Shown in pieces: positions 31,067 to 40,397 of a stretch of DNA of 64,000 bases. The stretch is from Hallerella succinigenes (GTDB lineage Bacteria; Fibrobacterota; Fibrobacteria; Fibrobacterales; Fibrobacteraceae). A program made the translations under genes and the position numbers. The DNA is taken from positions 496,001 through 560,000 of the forward strand of contig NZ_PGEX01000001.1 in assembly GCF_002797675.1 (NCBI RefSeq), read 5' to 3'. The first letter of the stretch is position 1. Each line of letters begins with the position of its first letter. The notes beneath the pieces are model-generated. The model searched no databases. It was given only the letters and a program-made list of their open reading frames with translations, and was not told the origin of the DNA.

Positions 31067-33124
31067 TTATTCCTGCTCGGAAATCTTCCGATTCAATTCT
31101 TCCGACAGTTTTCCGCCGCTTTGGATGTCTTTAATAAGCCATTCCACCGACTCACGGAGGTCACTTTTCGGGTATTTTTCCATAAATTGAGTCAAAACAG
31201 CGAGAGCAGCGGTGTCCTTCTTCAAATTTTCACGCAGCTGGAAGCCACGGGCGAACATCGCCTTTTCCGCGAACGGAGATTCGGGCCACATCGCGAGGAA
31301 GGCCGCATATTCCTTTTCGGATTCCACAAATTTTCCGCGTTCCGCATCGAGCTTCGCAAGTTCGAGGATCGAACGGGCATACAAGGAGTCTTCTTCATCG
31401 ACCGAAAGATCCTTGATGCGTTCCCACGTGAGCCATGCACCAGAAAGGTTCCTGTTCGCATACATGGAATCTGCACGAGCTTGCAAATCCTCTGTCGAGA
31501 AGAGGTCTTCTCGCGGCAGGTAAAACTTGTCGATGACCGAAACCGGATGCTTCTTGAAGGCTTCCCTTCTAAAGCGTTCAAACCAGCTGCGGGCAAAGCC
31601 TGCCGCCGCACCCTTGTAAACGAGTACCTTGATTGAATCCAAGTTTTCCGTTTTCGGAAGCTTATCCTGTTCACGGTAATATTCGTACAGGAAAGCCTTG
31701 TCCGGTGTCTGAGCAAAAACGCCCATGTCGCCGGAGACCTGTTCCAAAGTCGCATTCGGGAAAATTGCCGCGCCATACTTTGCAAAAACTGTCTTCAAAG
31801 AATCTTCCGGAGTAAAGAAGCCATTCTTCGCAAGCGAGTCAGAGAAAGCCTTTCGGTAGAAAGACATCTTGGCCATGAGCTGCAACTTGTTGAAGAGATC
31901 CGTCTTGTCGAGACCTGCGTCACGAGCCGCCAAGGCTTTGAGCTTCCACGTCGAAATCATCTGTACGCGGCGACGGCGCGGATACTGCGGACGAAGACGC
32001 TCCGGAAGTTCCAGATACAAGCCTCGCACATCCTTTTCGGTAACGAACGGCTTGCCGTCGATTGTCGCAAGCACATAGTTCGAATCCAGCGGGAGATCCT
32101 TACCGCCCGAAATTTTGCTTTCGATTTCCAAGGTAACGCTGTCGAGAGGCGCGCCATTGAATTCCGCAGCATGTGCGTCGTAATACTTTTGCACTTCCGG
32201 ATATCGGATCGGTTCCAAGCGATACTTGTAACGCGCCTGTAACAGGCTGTCGCCACTATGCCCCGCCATCAGGTTCTTGAATTCCATCACGAAGCGTTCC
32301 GCAATGACCGAGTCGCGGCCTTCTTCCGGCAAAACGTCCGGTGCGCGGCGCAGCAGAACCTTCAAGGCGACAGAAGTCGACGGCCCTTGGATGAGGCGAA
32401 CTTCACCGACCGCCAAGGAATCCTTGCCAAAGAGAATTTCACGGACGGAATCTACGGCCATAACCCCTTCACGCGAATTCGAAAGAAGGGTTTCACGCTT
32501 CAAGCCTTGGATATCCGCAAGTGGAACCTTACGAGAATCCAAGTCCGCAAAAGCTTTGTTCACAAGAGCCGTATCAGCGGATACCACGTAGGCAAGTTCC
32601 ACCTTGGAAATCGTCTGGGCATCGAGAAGTCTTTTGGTATAGCCTTGGAGCGTTCCGGAGTTTTCCTTCAGATACAGCTGCATCGCCACATTTTCGCGGC
32701 AATCGCTCAGACGATTGCAAGAATCCTTGGCGAACAAAGCCTTATTCTTGTCAAAATATTCCTGCAGAGCCGCATCCGTATGGCAAAGGTTCTGGGAGAC
32801 GTAGAATTCGTCAAAGGCACGCATCAAGAAGCGATCCTGCAAATTCACCATCGTCTGCTGGATGTTCGGGTTTTCTTCCCCCACAAGCTTCTTCGCTTCT
32901 TGGTAGATCATGCGGGCTTCGATGATATTTTCAAGAGCCGCCTTTTCCTGACCCGGTTCCGCAAAAGAACGGGAAGCCCGCTTCAAAAAATCCACATCGG
33001 ACTGGTAAATTTTTTCCGCACCCACCTGAGCGACAATCTTATCCGCAGGCTTGGACTGGCATCCAAACAACGCGCAAAGGCTCAACGCAGAGCCGACAGA
33101 CGCAAGTATTCTAAACGTTTTCAT
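31067..33124 (-). CDS. SurA/PPIase-like periplasmic lipoprotein with TPR-like C-terminus
   Basis: The start at 33124 (ATG, GGAG upstream) is preferred to an adjoining TTG. The first 25 residues are a lipoprotein signal with lipobox LFGC. Residues about 25-260 resemble a SurA/trigger-factor-like chaperone domain (QVGAEKIYQSDVDFLKRASR, NIIEARMIYQEAKKLVGEEN), and 260-430 appear to repeat this with ATIDGKPFVTEKDVRGLYLE. The C-terminal 130 residues are TPR-like (RSILELAKLDAERGKFVESE). The full parvulin active site is not obvious. Likely role: outer-membrane protein folding in the periplasm, by inference. It is 685 residues long, much larger than SurA. Confidence 0.65.
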   Translation of the reverse strand: MKTFRILASVGSALSLCALFGCQSKPADKIVAQVGAEKIYQSDVDFLKRASRSFAEPGQEKAALENIIEARMIYQEAKKLVGEENPNIQQTMVNLQDRFLMRAFDEFYVSQNLCHTDAALQEYFDKNKALFAKDSCNRLSDCRENVAMQLYLKENSGTLQGYTKRLLDAQTISKVELAYVVSADTALVNKAFADLDSRKVPLADIQGLKRETLLSNSREGVMAVDSVREILFGKDSLAVGEVRLIQGPSTSVALKVLLRRAPDVLPEEGRDSVIAERFVMEFKNLMAGHSGDSLLQARYKYRLEPIRYPEVQKYYDAHAAEFNGAPLDSVTLEIESKISGGKDLPLDSNYVLATIDGKPFVTEKDVRGLYLELPERLRPQYPRRRRVQMISTWKLKALAARDAGLDKTDLFNKLQLMAKMSFYRKAFSDSLAKNGFFTPEDSLKTVFAKYGAAIFPNATLEQVSGDMGVFAQTPDKAFLYEYYREQDKLPKTENLDSIKVLVYKGAAAGFARSWFERFRREAFKKHPVSVIDKFYLPREDLFSTEDLQARADSMYANRNLSGAWLTWERIKDLSVDEEDSLYARSILELAKLDAERGKFVESEKEYAAFLAMWPESPFAEKAMFARGFQLRENLKKDTAALAVLTQFMEKYPKSDLRESVEWLIKDIQSGGKLSEELNRKISEQE

Positions 33125-33153
33125 CAAAGAAAAGCTCCAAAAGGTCTAACAAA

Positions 33154-33513
33154 TTAATTCAGGGAAGCAAGTGCTTCTTCCAAGGTCCTGTGGATTTCCA
33201 ACAGCTGGTCCGCACCGATGATTTCGATGATTTCCAGAACGTTTTCGTTCACGTTCGCCACTTTGAAAACGCCGCCAACGCCTTTCACCTTCTTGTTTAC
33301 AAAAAGGAGTGCGCCAAGACCCGTACTGTTGATGTAGCGCAAACGGGAAAAATCCGCGACAAGAGTCGTCACTTCACCGTCCAAGAGTTCGACGATCCGA
33401 TTGGACGTCGCCTCGGCATTGGTGGAATCCAAATCGCCGACGAAGCGCAACAGGCGTGCCTTAGGACAATTTTCAATGGTTTCAATGCTCAAGAGTTCTG
33501 GATTTTCACTCAT
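33154..33513 (-). CDS. STAS-domain anti-sigma-factor antagonist
   Basis: The 119-residue protein is a single STAS domain: TIENCPKARLLRFVGDLDST, then VADFSRLRYINSTGLGALLF with the Ser in NSTGLG as candidate phosphorylation site, and the C-terminal VFKVANVNENVLEIIEIIGA. Such proteins bind an anti-sigma factor or kinase and release its target when dephosphorylated. The start overlaps the upstream STAS-HATPase gene by four bases (ATGA). The three-gene cluster looks like a partner-switching module. Confidence 0.88.
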   Translation of the reverse strand: MSENPELLSIETIENCPKARLLRFVGDLDSTNAEATSNRIVELLDGEVTTLVADFSRLRYINSTGLGALLFVNKKVKGVGGVFKVANVNENVLEIIEIIGADQLLEIHRTLEEALASLN

Positions 33514-34295
33514 TTTCCCTCGCGTATCCTGACAATGTCGACTTCCACGCGGCGCGGTTCTACGCGGTAACGCATTTCAGACGACAGTTTTTTTACAAGT
33601 ACAATTCCGCGGCCTCTTACCGAGTCCGGGTTCATTTTGGGATGTTCATACTTTTCAATCAAAGCCTTTTGAGCTTCATCGGAAAGTTCTTCACACTGGT
33701 TCGCCACCGTCAAATTGATTTTCAACTTGTCGAATTTCATCTTCAGTTCAAAGACGCCATCAACCGGCTTACCATGTTCAATTGCGTTATTCGCCAGTTC
33801 ATCGACAATCGATTCCATGATGAAGGCGTCTTTTTTCCCGTAGCCCTTGCTACGCAAAATTCCCTCGATTAAACGGCGAGTCGGCGGAACGACTGAAGTA
33901 TTTGCGGGCAAAACCAAATTCACTTCTCGCGAAGCGCCTTTGTATTCCCAACGGAAATGGTCCACGTATGCCTGCAGATTGCGGAATGCCGGAATCACTA
34001 GGTCCACGCCCATGAGCTTGAGCTTTTCGGCAAGGCGCGCATGAGCGGAAAAAACGGAAATGCTCCCTAAACGCGCAACGACCCGGGACCGCAGTCCCAT
34101 AATCGCTCCGACAGCAGGCGAGCTTAAAAAGTTGACTTCGGAAAGGTCCACAGCCCAGTGCAGGGCGCCTTTCCCATAGTATTCGTCCACTAGAGCGGTA
34201 ATTTGCGGAATTTCATTCAATCCGATATCACCGCTCAGTTTGAGCAGCGTGACTTCGGGCTCTTCGGCTAAGGGCTTTACAACAACTTGATTCAT
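33510..34295 (-). CDS. STAS-HATPase fusion (partner-switching kinase/antagonist)
   Basis: The 261-residue protein joins a STAS domain (about 1-110: AVDLSEVNFLSSPAVGAIMG) to a histidine-kinase-like ATPase domain (about 130-261). The N-box is ESIVDELANNAIEHGKP and the G-box is DSVRGRGIVLVKKLSSE, so the ATPase looks capable of binding nucleotide. Joining the antagonist and its kinase in one chain is uncommon; these are normally separate RsbV- and RsbW-like proteins. It overlaps the flanking genes by four bases each and is therefore coupled to them. Confidence 0.85.
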   Translation of the reverse strand: MNQVVVKPLAEEPEVTLLKLSGDIGLNEIPQITALVDEYYGKGALHWAVDLSEVNFLSSPAVGAIMGLRSRVVARLGSISVFSAHARLAEKLKLMGVDLVIPAFRNLQAYVDHFRWEYKGASREVNLVLPANTSVVPPTRRLIEGILRSKGYGKKDAFIMESIVDELANNAIEHGKPVDGVFELKMKFDKLKINLTVANQCEELSDEAQKALIEKYEHPKMNPDSVRGRGIVLVKKLSSEMRYRVEPRRVEVDIVRIREGK

Positions 34296-34573
34296 GCGAC
34301 GGGGATTTCCCTTTTGGCAACCGGTTGATGGTCAGCGCCCAAAACGACAATCGAAATCGTCGTCGGTTCTGCCGAAATTTCAAGCGAAAAACAAGAATCC
34401 TTCCACGCAGAGAGTTCCTGTTCAAACAATTGTTCAGTTTCCTTTTCCACACAAGCTAACGCCGCTTCAGAGACGTCCAAAGCGGACGCATAGTCCTCGA
34501 CGGATTTTTTCAGAGTCGGGAAAAAATCCTCATCGGCAGAAACAGCTAGGTGAATGGTTCGAATACCTTCCAT
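34292..34573 (-). CDS. Small protein at the start of the STAS/HATPase cluster
   Basis: The 93-residue protein has an N-terminal HLAVSADEDFFPTLKKSVED stretch like the start of RsbW-type ATPases, then an acidic helix, and no N-box or G-box. It therefore resembles a truncated or non-catalytic ATPase relative. It overlaps the following gene by ATGA and is divergent from tamB, 41 bases away. Function is unknown beyond the cluster context. Confidence 0.55.
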   Translation of the reverse strand: MEGIRTIHLAVSADEDFFPTLKKSVEDYASALDVSEAALACVEKETEQLFEQELSAWKDSCFSLEISAEPTTISIVVLGADHQPVAKREIPVA

Positions 34574-34614
34574 ACACCCCCAATATATATAGTTTTCTAG
34601 TTATATTGCAATAT

Positions 34615-37600
34615 GTGAAACGGTTAAAGCCCGCTGTCGCCATTGGCATTTTCGCCATATTCGTAGGTTGCCTTGTGGCTTTAGCCTGGTTTGGACGCTA
34701 TTATCTTAGTCTATATCTGAACACTTCCCACACCTACGGGGTCGTCCAAGTCCACTTCCAAGGGCATTCTTCGGGCGGTCTTTTGGACCACCGGTGGAAT
34801 TCTATCCGGGTAGAAGGCCCTGGTTTTGACGTTGCTGTGCAAAAACCGCAGGTCAAAGCCCATATTATGCTTTCGCCCACAGAAGACTTTATCCATGTCG
34901 ATATGGATACGGTGAAAGCAAAGATCCAGCCGTCCCAGTTCCCCAAATCCGAAAACGACACAGCGGCGTTCGCCATCCCGGATTTTCGCATTCCGCTGGA
35001 CGCACGCGTAAGAATCGGCCACGTGCAAGCCGATGTGGATTCCGTCGGCAGTTGGAGCGTCGATTCCCTCAAGGTCAAACCTCTCGGCAACCGTGCGGCA
35101 CAGCTTTCCTTCCAAGAAGCTCAAGGGGATTATTTGGAAAGGAAGATTTCGGGCAAGGTAATTCTCTCTTGGCAGGGCGAGTTCCTTTCGGCAAATGTCA
35201 AAGCGATTACCGAAGATAACGATAGCGTCACCGTCGCCCTCAACGCCCCGCAGAACTCCCTCAGCGATATTTCGGGAACGGCCGAGCTTCACGTCAAAAA
35301 TCCGAAGAAGCTCGTCAAAGGCGCGATTCCAAAAAGCGTTTCTATCAAAGACATCCATGTGAACGCTTCGTTTAGCGCAAATACGGAAAAGAAGAAGTTT
35401 TCTTACGACGCTCGTCTCCGTACAAAGCTTGGCGCCTTTTGGCCATTGCCCGCCTTGAACGCGGACCTGCGGGTGCAGAGCAACGAAAAAATGAACTTCG
35501 TTGTGAACGGAAAACTGACCGGGAAAAATTCAAGTCAGCGCATCGACATTCGAGGCAGGGTCGATAAGAACCTGAACGGTAAAGTCAACGTGAACATTCA
35601 AGGCATTGAAGCTTTGTTCGGTCCCAGGTTCCAGCCGCTTGACTGTTCCGTTTCTGCCACCAAGAATTCCAAGGACGCGTTGAGCGCCCATGTGATTACC
35701 AAAGCAGGCTCGATCGTCAACGCAGAAATCTCCGGTCTCGACAAGGGTCCGTTTAACATTGATTTTACAGGCGACATCGCCGCGAACGAAGCTTGGACAA
35801 GACGTTGGAGCGGAGAGCATTTGAAGCTGAACACGCGTCCGCAGGTAAAGGGTTCTTTTCACGATGGGAAATTACATGCCGACGTAGCGATTGCCCCGGT
35901 AGAATACGCTTATACGATGAAGGCGGATTCCGTTTTCACCTCTCTTGTTTTGGACAAAAACGGAATCGACTTTATCAAGGGATTTATTCGAACGCCAAAA
36001 GAAAACTTCACCTTTACGGGTGACGTGAAATGGAAAGATTCCATCCCGCATACTTCTTGGCAGGTGAACCAATCCGACGGCGGTTACGGCAAAGCGTTCA
36101 TCACCTTGGATTTGGAAATGGAAAGCGAAGCGCACAAGGTTCGTCTTTCCACGATTCCATTTGCAGACACGACCTTGCTCCAAGGTCTCGACGGTATTGC
36201 GACCGGTACGTTCAACCAAAACTTTGAATTTTGGAACGGCAACATTGAGTTGGACGTGGAAACGGAGATTGCCCAAATTCCTTTGAACGGGCACTTCCAG
36301 TTGCACAATTCCATCGACAGCATCTCTCTCGACAAGGCTTTGATTTCTACAGGTACAAACTCGATTGAAATCGAAGGCTCCGCGTTATTGCATTACGATT
36401 CAACCGAAGCTTTCTTTACCAGTGCAAAACTCGTGGACGTTTGGGCGTCGACCGACAAGTTTGACATTCCGCTTCTGCTTGCGCCTTATGAAAAGTCTCC
36501 ACTTGCCACGGGTATGTTTAGCGGAAACGTTTCGTACCGCAAAGGCAGCGGTCTTCAAGGTTCCCTGCAGTTCTCGAACTTGAGTCTCAAGAATGTTTCC
36601 CCGGACTTTTTCTCGATTCCCAAGCTCGATGTCTTTGCGGAAACAGAAAAGATGCAGATTTCAGGCAACATCAGCGCGGGCGAGCGCACCTGGAACGGTG
36701 ACTTGCAGATTGACGTGAACGGACTTCTAGAACCGAAGCGGCATATCTTTGCGTACTTCACAACGCCTGTCGGCGGCACCGCTTGGCTCGACGGCGACAT
36801 TGATTCAACATTCAAATGGTCAGGCAAGGCCCAGCTGACCGGTTCTTGGTTCCTGCCCGAAAACATGGGTGAAATCGTTTACACGGATTTCAAGGCAGAC
36901 GCGACTGGTGACTTGCGACACGTCCTCGACAGCTTAAATCTTTCGTTCCATTCCGATTCCACAGCAATCGACACTAAACGCGGTTTTCCAATTTTGCCGG
37001 TTTCTTTTAGTGGAACATTCAAGGATGGCATTTTCAACATTCCAGATGCAAAGCTGACAAACTCGCAAGGCGAATCCATTCTCGCAAGCGCAAGTTACAA
37101 CCTCAAGAGCGGAACGCTAGGCAGCGTGGACATCAACACCGACCAGTTCTCGCTCACCTGGAATCAAATCCACCATATTCGTTTGAGCAAAATCAACGGT
37201 CACTTGGAAGATTCCGAAAAGGAATTCACCCTTTCGCTGCAACTGGACACGATTTCTTACAAATTAAACAAGCCTGAATGGGGCGACGCAGACGCATCGG
37301 CACACGGTACCGCTATCGTTCACTTGCCGCATGCCGTGAACGGAAGCTTTGCAAACCCCACGATTGAAGGGAACTTCCTATTGAACCGTGCCGTTTACAA
37401 GAAAGACTTCTCGGTGGAAATTGGATTTGGCAGTTTGAGCAAAATTTCAGCAACGCTTTCCGGATTCTTTACCAAGGTGCGCCGTACAAGACCTCCACTG
37501 AAAAAGACCGCCGCCAAATCCCGACCGCTTAACCTTTCGCTCCACATCAGCGATTCCCAGCGTGATACGATTGCAATCCTTACCAACCTTGCAAACTTCC

Positions 37601-38490
37601 CGCTGACCGTAGACCTTTGGGTTCTCGGAACCACCGACCATCCGCTGCTCCGAGGAGACATCAACAACTCCGCAAACGGAACGATCGGTCTCAAGGATCT
37701 TTTCCAGTTCGATCTGGAATCCTTTGCGATTTCTTTCCAAGACGTTCCATGGGACAGAGGAACTATCCACGTTTCAAGCGTTCAGAATTTGCCGTACTGT
37801 AAAACGACAGAGAACCGTGACGAAGATGAAACTTGCCCGGTGCACCTAGACATTCTCGGTACGCTGACCGCGCCAAAGCCAATGCCGAGCGCAAACTGCG
37901 GAGTAGACGATTCCCCAGCTTCGCTATATTACAGTGTTCTTCTCGGCTGTATGTCGGAAGAAGAAAATTCGACAATCGACAGAAATAAGGTGGCAGGAAA
38001 ACTCATCGGTAGCGTTCTCACGACAACGGCAAACAAAACGCTTGGCGGTGAATATGTGGGCGACATCAGTATGAAGCTCAAACTGTTTGACGAAGAAACT
38101 ATCTCCGAAAAGGATTCGAGCTACCTCATGATTCCGATTTCACTCGACCGTTGGGTCAAAGATTTAAGCTTTGTCTTTGGATACAAGCAGGACCAGAGTG
38201 AAACACCGACATACGACCGCGCTCTCGAAGCGGGCATCACTTATACGATTCCCGCCTTCTCGGAAGAAGACAAGACCAAAAACCCGGAACATTACAGTCC
38301 AAAGCTCGACTTCGGTGCAAACCTGATTTCAAAGAACTACATTACCACGACAGATGAAGACGAACACCGTCTAGAGAAAAACGTGGGCTTTCACTACAGC
38401 TACAAATTCTGGTCTCCGCGCCTATTCGGATTTGGAAAAACTTCCGAAGAAAAGAAGAAAGAAAAAGAAGCAGAAAAGGAGAAGAAGTGA
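34615..38490 (+). CDS. tamB: TamB-like translocation and assembly module protein (DUF490)
   Basis: The start is a GTG at 34615 (VKRLKPAVAIGIF), well inside the longest open frame, whose 5' part overlaps the divergent STAS cluster. The 1291-residue protein has an N-terminal membrane anchor (GIFAIFVGCLVALAWFG), then a long beta-rich periplasmic body of AsmA/TamB type, ending in the DUF490 C-terminus (around residues 1040-1290: PLTVDLWVLGTTDHPLLRGD, LMIPISLDRWVKDLSFVFGY). TamB spans the periplasm and helps move proteins or lipids to the outer membrane together with TamA. It is coupled to tamA (overlap at 38488-38490). The Glu/Lys tail is unusual. Confidence 0.85.
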   Translation: MKRLKPAVAIGIFAIFVGCLVALAWFGRYYLSLYLNTSHTYGVVQVHFQGHSSGGLLDHRWNSIRVEGPGFDVAVQKPQVKAHIMLSPTEDFIHVDMDTVKAKIQPSQFPKSENDTAAFAIPDFRIPLDARVRIGHVQADVDSVGSWSVDSLKVKPLGNRAAQLSFQEAQGDYLERKISGKVILSWQGEFLSANVKAITEDNDSVTVALNAPQNSLSDISGTAELHVKNPKKLVKGAIPKSVSIKDIHVNASFSANTEKKKFSYDARLRTKLGAFWPLPALNADLRVQSNEKMNFVVNGKLTGKNSSQRIDIRGRVDKNLNGKVNVNIQGIEALFGPRFQPLDCSVSATKNSKDALSAHVITKAGSIVNAEISGLDKGPFNIDFTGDIAANEAWTRRWSGEHLKLNTRPQVKGSFHDGKLHADVAIAPVEYAYTMKADSVFTSLVLDKNGIDFIKGFIRTPKENFTFTGDVKWKDSIPHTSWQVNQSDGGYGKAFITLDLEMESEAHKVRLSTIPFADTTLLQGLDGIATGTFNQNFEFWNGNIELDVETEIAQIPLNGHFQLHNSIDSISLDKALISTGTNSIEIEGSALLHYDSTEAFFTSAKLVDVWASTDKFDIPLLLAPYEKSPLATGMFSGNVSYRKGSGLQGSLQFSNLSLKNVSPDFFSIPKLDVFAETEKMQISGNISAGERTWNGDLQIDVNGLLEPKRHIFAYFTTPVGGTAWLDGDIDSTFKWSGKAQLTGSWFLPENMGEIVYTDFKADATGDLRHVLDSLNLSFHSDSTAIDTKRGFPILPVSFSGTFKDGIFNIPDAKLTNSQGESILASASYNLKSGTLGSVDINTDQFSLTWNQIHHIRLSKINGHLEDSEKEFTLSLQLDTISYKLNKPEWGDADASAHGTAIVHLPHAVNGSFANPTIEGNFLLNRAVYKKDFSVEIGFGSLSKISATLSGFFTKVRRTRPPLKKTAAKSRPLNLSLHISDSQRDTIAILTNLANFPLTVDLWVLGTTDHPLLRGDINNSANGTIGLKDLFQFDLESFAISFQDVPWDRGTIHVSSVQNLPYCKTTENRDEDETCPVHLDILGTLTAPKPMPSANCGVDDSPASLYYSVLLGCMSEEENSTIDRNKVAGKLIGSVLTTTANKTLGGEYVGDISMKLKLFDEETISEKDSSYLMIPISLDRWVKDLSFVFGYKQDQSETPTYDRALEAGITYTIPAFSEEDKTKNPEHYSPKLDFGANLISKNYITTTDEDEHRLEKNVGFHYSYKFWSPRLFGFGKTSEEKKKEKEAEKEKK

Positions 38491-40397
38491 TGCAAAAACT
38501 CCTTTGGATTCTCCTTTTCTTTTCTGTCGCGCTTTGGGCTATAGAACCGGATGCGGACACTACAGCCGTTCCGATTAAAAATCCGTGGAAGGTCTCGTTC
38601 ATCGGCAACCACCTTTATTCCGACGAAGAGCTGGCTATAGAACTGGACATTCCGGAGGAATTCGGCATTGTCGATACGACGCGTCAAGACTTTTTGATGC
38701 GCGTCGCCAGAACCAACTTGGAACTTCTGTACTATTCTGCCGGTTACTTCAGCTATACGGCAAAACTTGAAGTGCTGCGCAATCACGTCGACAAAAACGA
38801 CTCCGTCCCCTATACGCTTTACCGCTTCCGCATGGAAGAAGGCAAGCCTTACAAATTCAGCAAAATGCATATCGAGGGAGACTCCACCGCCGACACCGTG
38901 AAGCTCACGGGACTCCGCTTTAAGGAAGGAAGCGATTACGACCCGCTCGTCGTTCCGGACGATGTGCAACAGATCCAGGTTCTTTACCGTGAAAAGGGAT
39001 ACCTGCATGTTCGCGCGGATTACCTCGAATACCTCGACACCTTGAATCACCAGGTAAACGTCGAAATCTACATCGAGCCCGGAAAACAGGTGCGCATGGG
39101 AGATTTCTCGAGCCATACTCAAAAGCCGCCACGCATTGCAAAGCTTGACACCACCGATACCGAAGGCTTATCGGATACCGCCTGGCTGAATTCTCTTTGG
39201 CGAATTCCCAAGGGAGAAGTGATCAACGGAAAAACCTATGCAACCTTCCGCAGCAAACTTCTTTCTACCCAGATATTTACCTCGATTCACCTGGAAGACT
39301 CTCCACGAAACGACAGCCTTTCCGACATTCACTTTAGCGCCGTCGAACGCATGCCTGGCGAAGCACACTACTCCGTCTTCTTTGAAGAAGTTTACGGCTT
39401 TGGTGCATCGGCAATGGTCAAGCACAAGAACTTCCTTGGGCACTTCCACGAAGGATCGGCAAGCATTCTCGTGGCGCAGAATAAACAGGAACTCACCCTC
39501 GGTTATGCAAACCCGCTTTTATTCGGAACGCGCTTTAACTTCATTCCGACGGCAATCCGTTTTGATGACCACATCAGCTTTAACCACGAAAAGACTTCCC
39601 CGCCAGCGTACCCGGACAGCACCGAAGAACGCTACGAAGTCATCAACCGTGGAGACTTGACCTTCGGCCTTTCCAAAAACATCCGCTTTCGCGCAACCCT
39701 CGATACGCGTTTTGTGCAAAAGAATGAATCGCGTCTGTTCAAAGTGAAAGGCGAAACCGCGTTGGCATTTGACTTTACCGATGATTACTTCAACCCGACA
39801 AAGGGTCTCCGCTTTGCTCCGCGTCTTGGTGCAGGTGCAAACTTTACCGGTAACATCCGGAACGCCGAAATGAAGGGAAATCCGTACACCTATGGCGAAT
39901 TGACATCGACCGGATACCTGCCGCTATTTGGGCCGTTCCTTTCTGCAGGCAGCGTAAGCTATGGACGTTTCTTTGACAAAGCGATGGAAGACGATGCCCG
40001 CATCTTCTACCAGGGTGGTTCCCGAACCGTCCGCGGTTACCGTTTCCGCAGCATTTATCCGAGCTATACAAGTACCGATGAAGAAGGCGAAGAAGTCATC
40101 CACACGGGACTTACACCGCAGTATTTACGCTTTAACGTAGAACTGCGCATCAATTCCCCCTTTGAAGCCATCAAGAACTGGCAACTGGTGGAATTCTACG
40201 ACTGGACGCACGTCAGCGACAAGAACAGCGGTCTTTACAGCGGAAAGACAAACGCCGCCTTCGGAACGGGCATCCGTTACAAATGGGAATTCCTGACTTT
40301 ACGTCTGGACTATACCTTCAAAAAGGATTTCTCGAACTGGGGAATGGAATCGTTCTCCTTTCAGAGAATCAACTTCGACTTGTCCCAAGCGTTCTAA
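38490..40397 (+). CDS. tamA: TamA/BamA-type Omp85 outer-membrane protein
   Basis: ATG at 38490 overlaps the tamB stop (TGATG); a GTG three bases earlier is possible, with AGGAG 8 bases upstream of it. The 635-residue protein has a signal peptide (MQKLLWILLFFSVALWA), POTRA domains (about 30-230: WKVSFIGNHLYSDEELAIEL, then the stretch KMHIEGDSTADTVKLTGLRF) and a C-terminal 16-strand barrel ending in the expected Phe (INFDLSQAF). The RGYR-like loop appears as SRTVRGYRFRSIYP. The neighbouring tamB supports a TamA rather than BamA role. Order is tamB-tamA, not the usual tamA-tamB of proteobacteria. Confidence 0.85.
   Translation: MQKLLWILLFFSVALWAIEPDADTTAVPIKNPWKVSFIGNHLYSDEELAIELDIPEEFGIVDTTRQDFLMRVARTNLELLYYSAGYFSYTAKLEVLRNHVDKNDSVPYTLYRFRMEEGKPYKFSKMHIEGDSTADTVKLTGLRFKEGSDYDPLVVPDDVQQIQVLYREKGYLHVRADYLEYLDTLNHQVNVEIYIEPGKQVRMGDFSSHTQKPPRIAKLDTTDTEGLSDTAWLNSLWRIPKGEVINGKTYATFRSKLLSTQIFTSIHLEDSPRNDSLSDIHFSAVERMPGEAHYSVFFEEVYGFGASAMVKHKNFLGHFHEGSASILVAQNKQELTLGYANPLLFGTRFNFIPTAIRFDDHISFNHEKTSPPAYPDSTEERYEVINRGDLTFGLSKNIRFRATLDTRFVQKNESRLFKVKGETALAFDFTDDYFNPTKGLRFAPRLGAGANFTGNIRNAEMKGNPYTYGELTSTGYLPLFGPFLSAGSVSYGRFFDKAMEDDARIFYQGGSRTVRGYRFRSIYPSYTSTDEEGEEVIHTGLTPQYLRFNVELRINSPFEAIKNWQLVEFYDWTHVSDKNSGLYSGKTNAAFGTGIRYKWEFLTLRLDYTFKKDFSNWGMESFSFQRINFDLSQAF

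Noticed and set aside
34294-34614. N-terminal extension of the tamB frame
   Set aside because: It overlaps the divergent STAS cluster genes, and the GTG at 34615 begins a normal signal-anchor.
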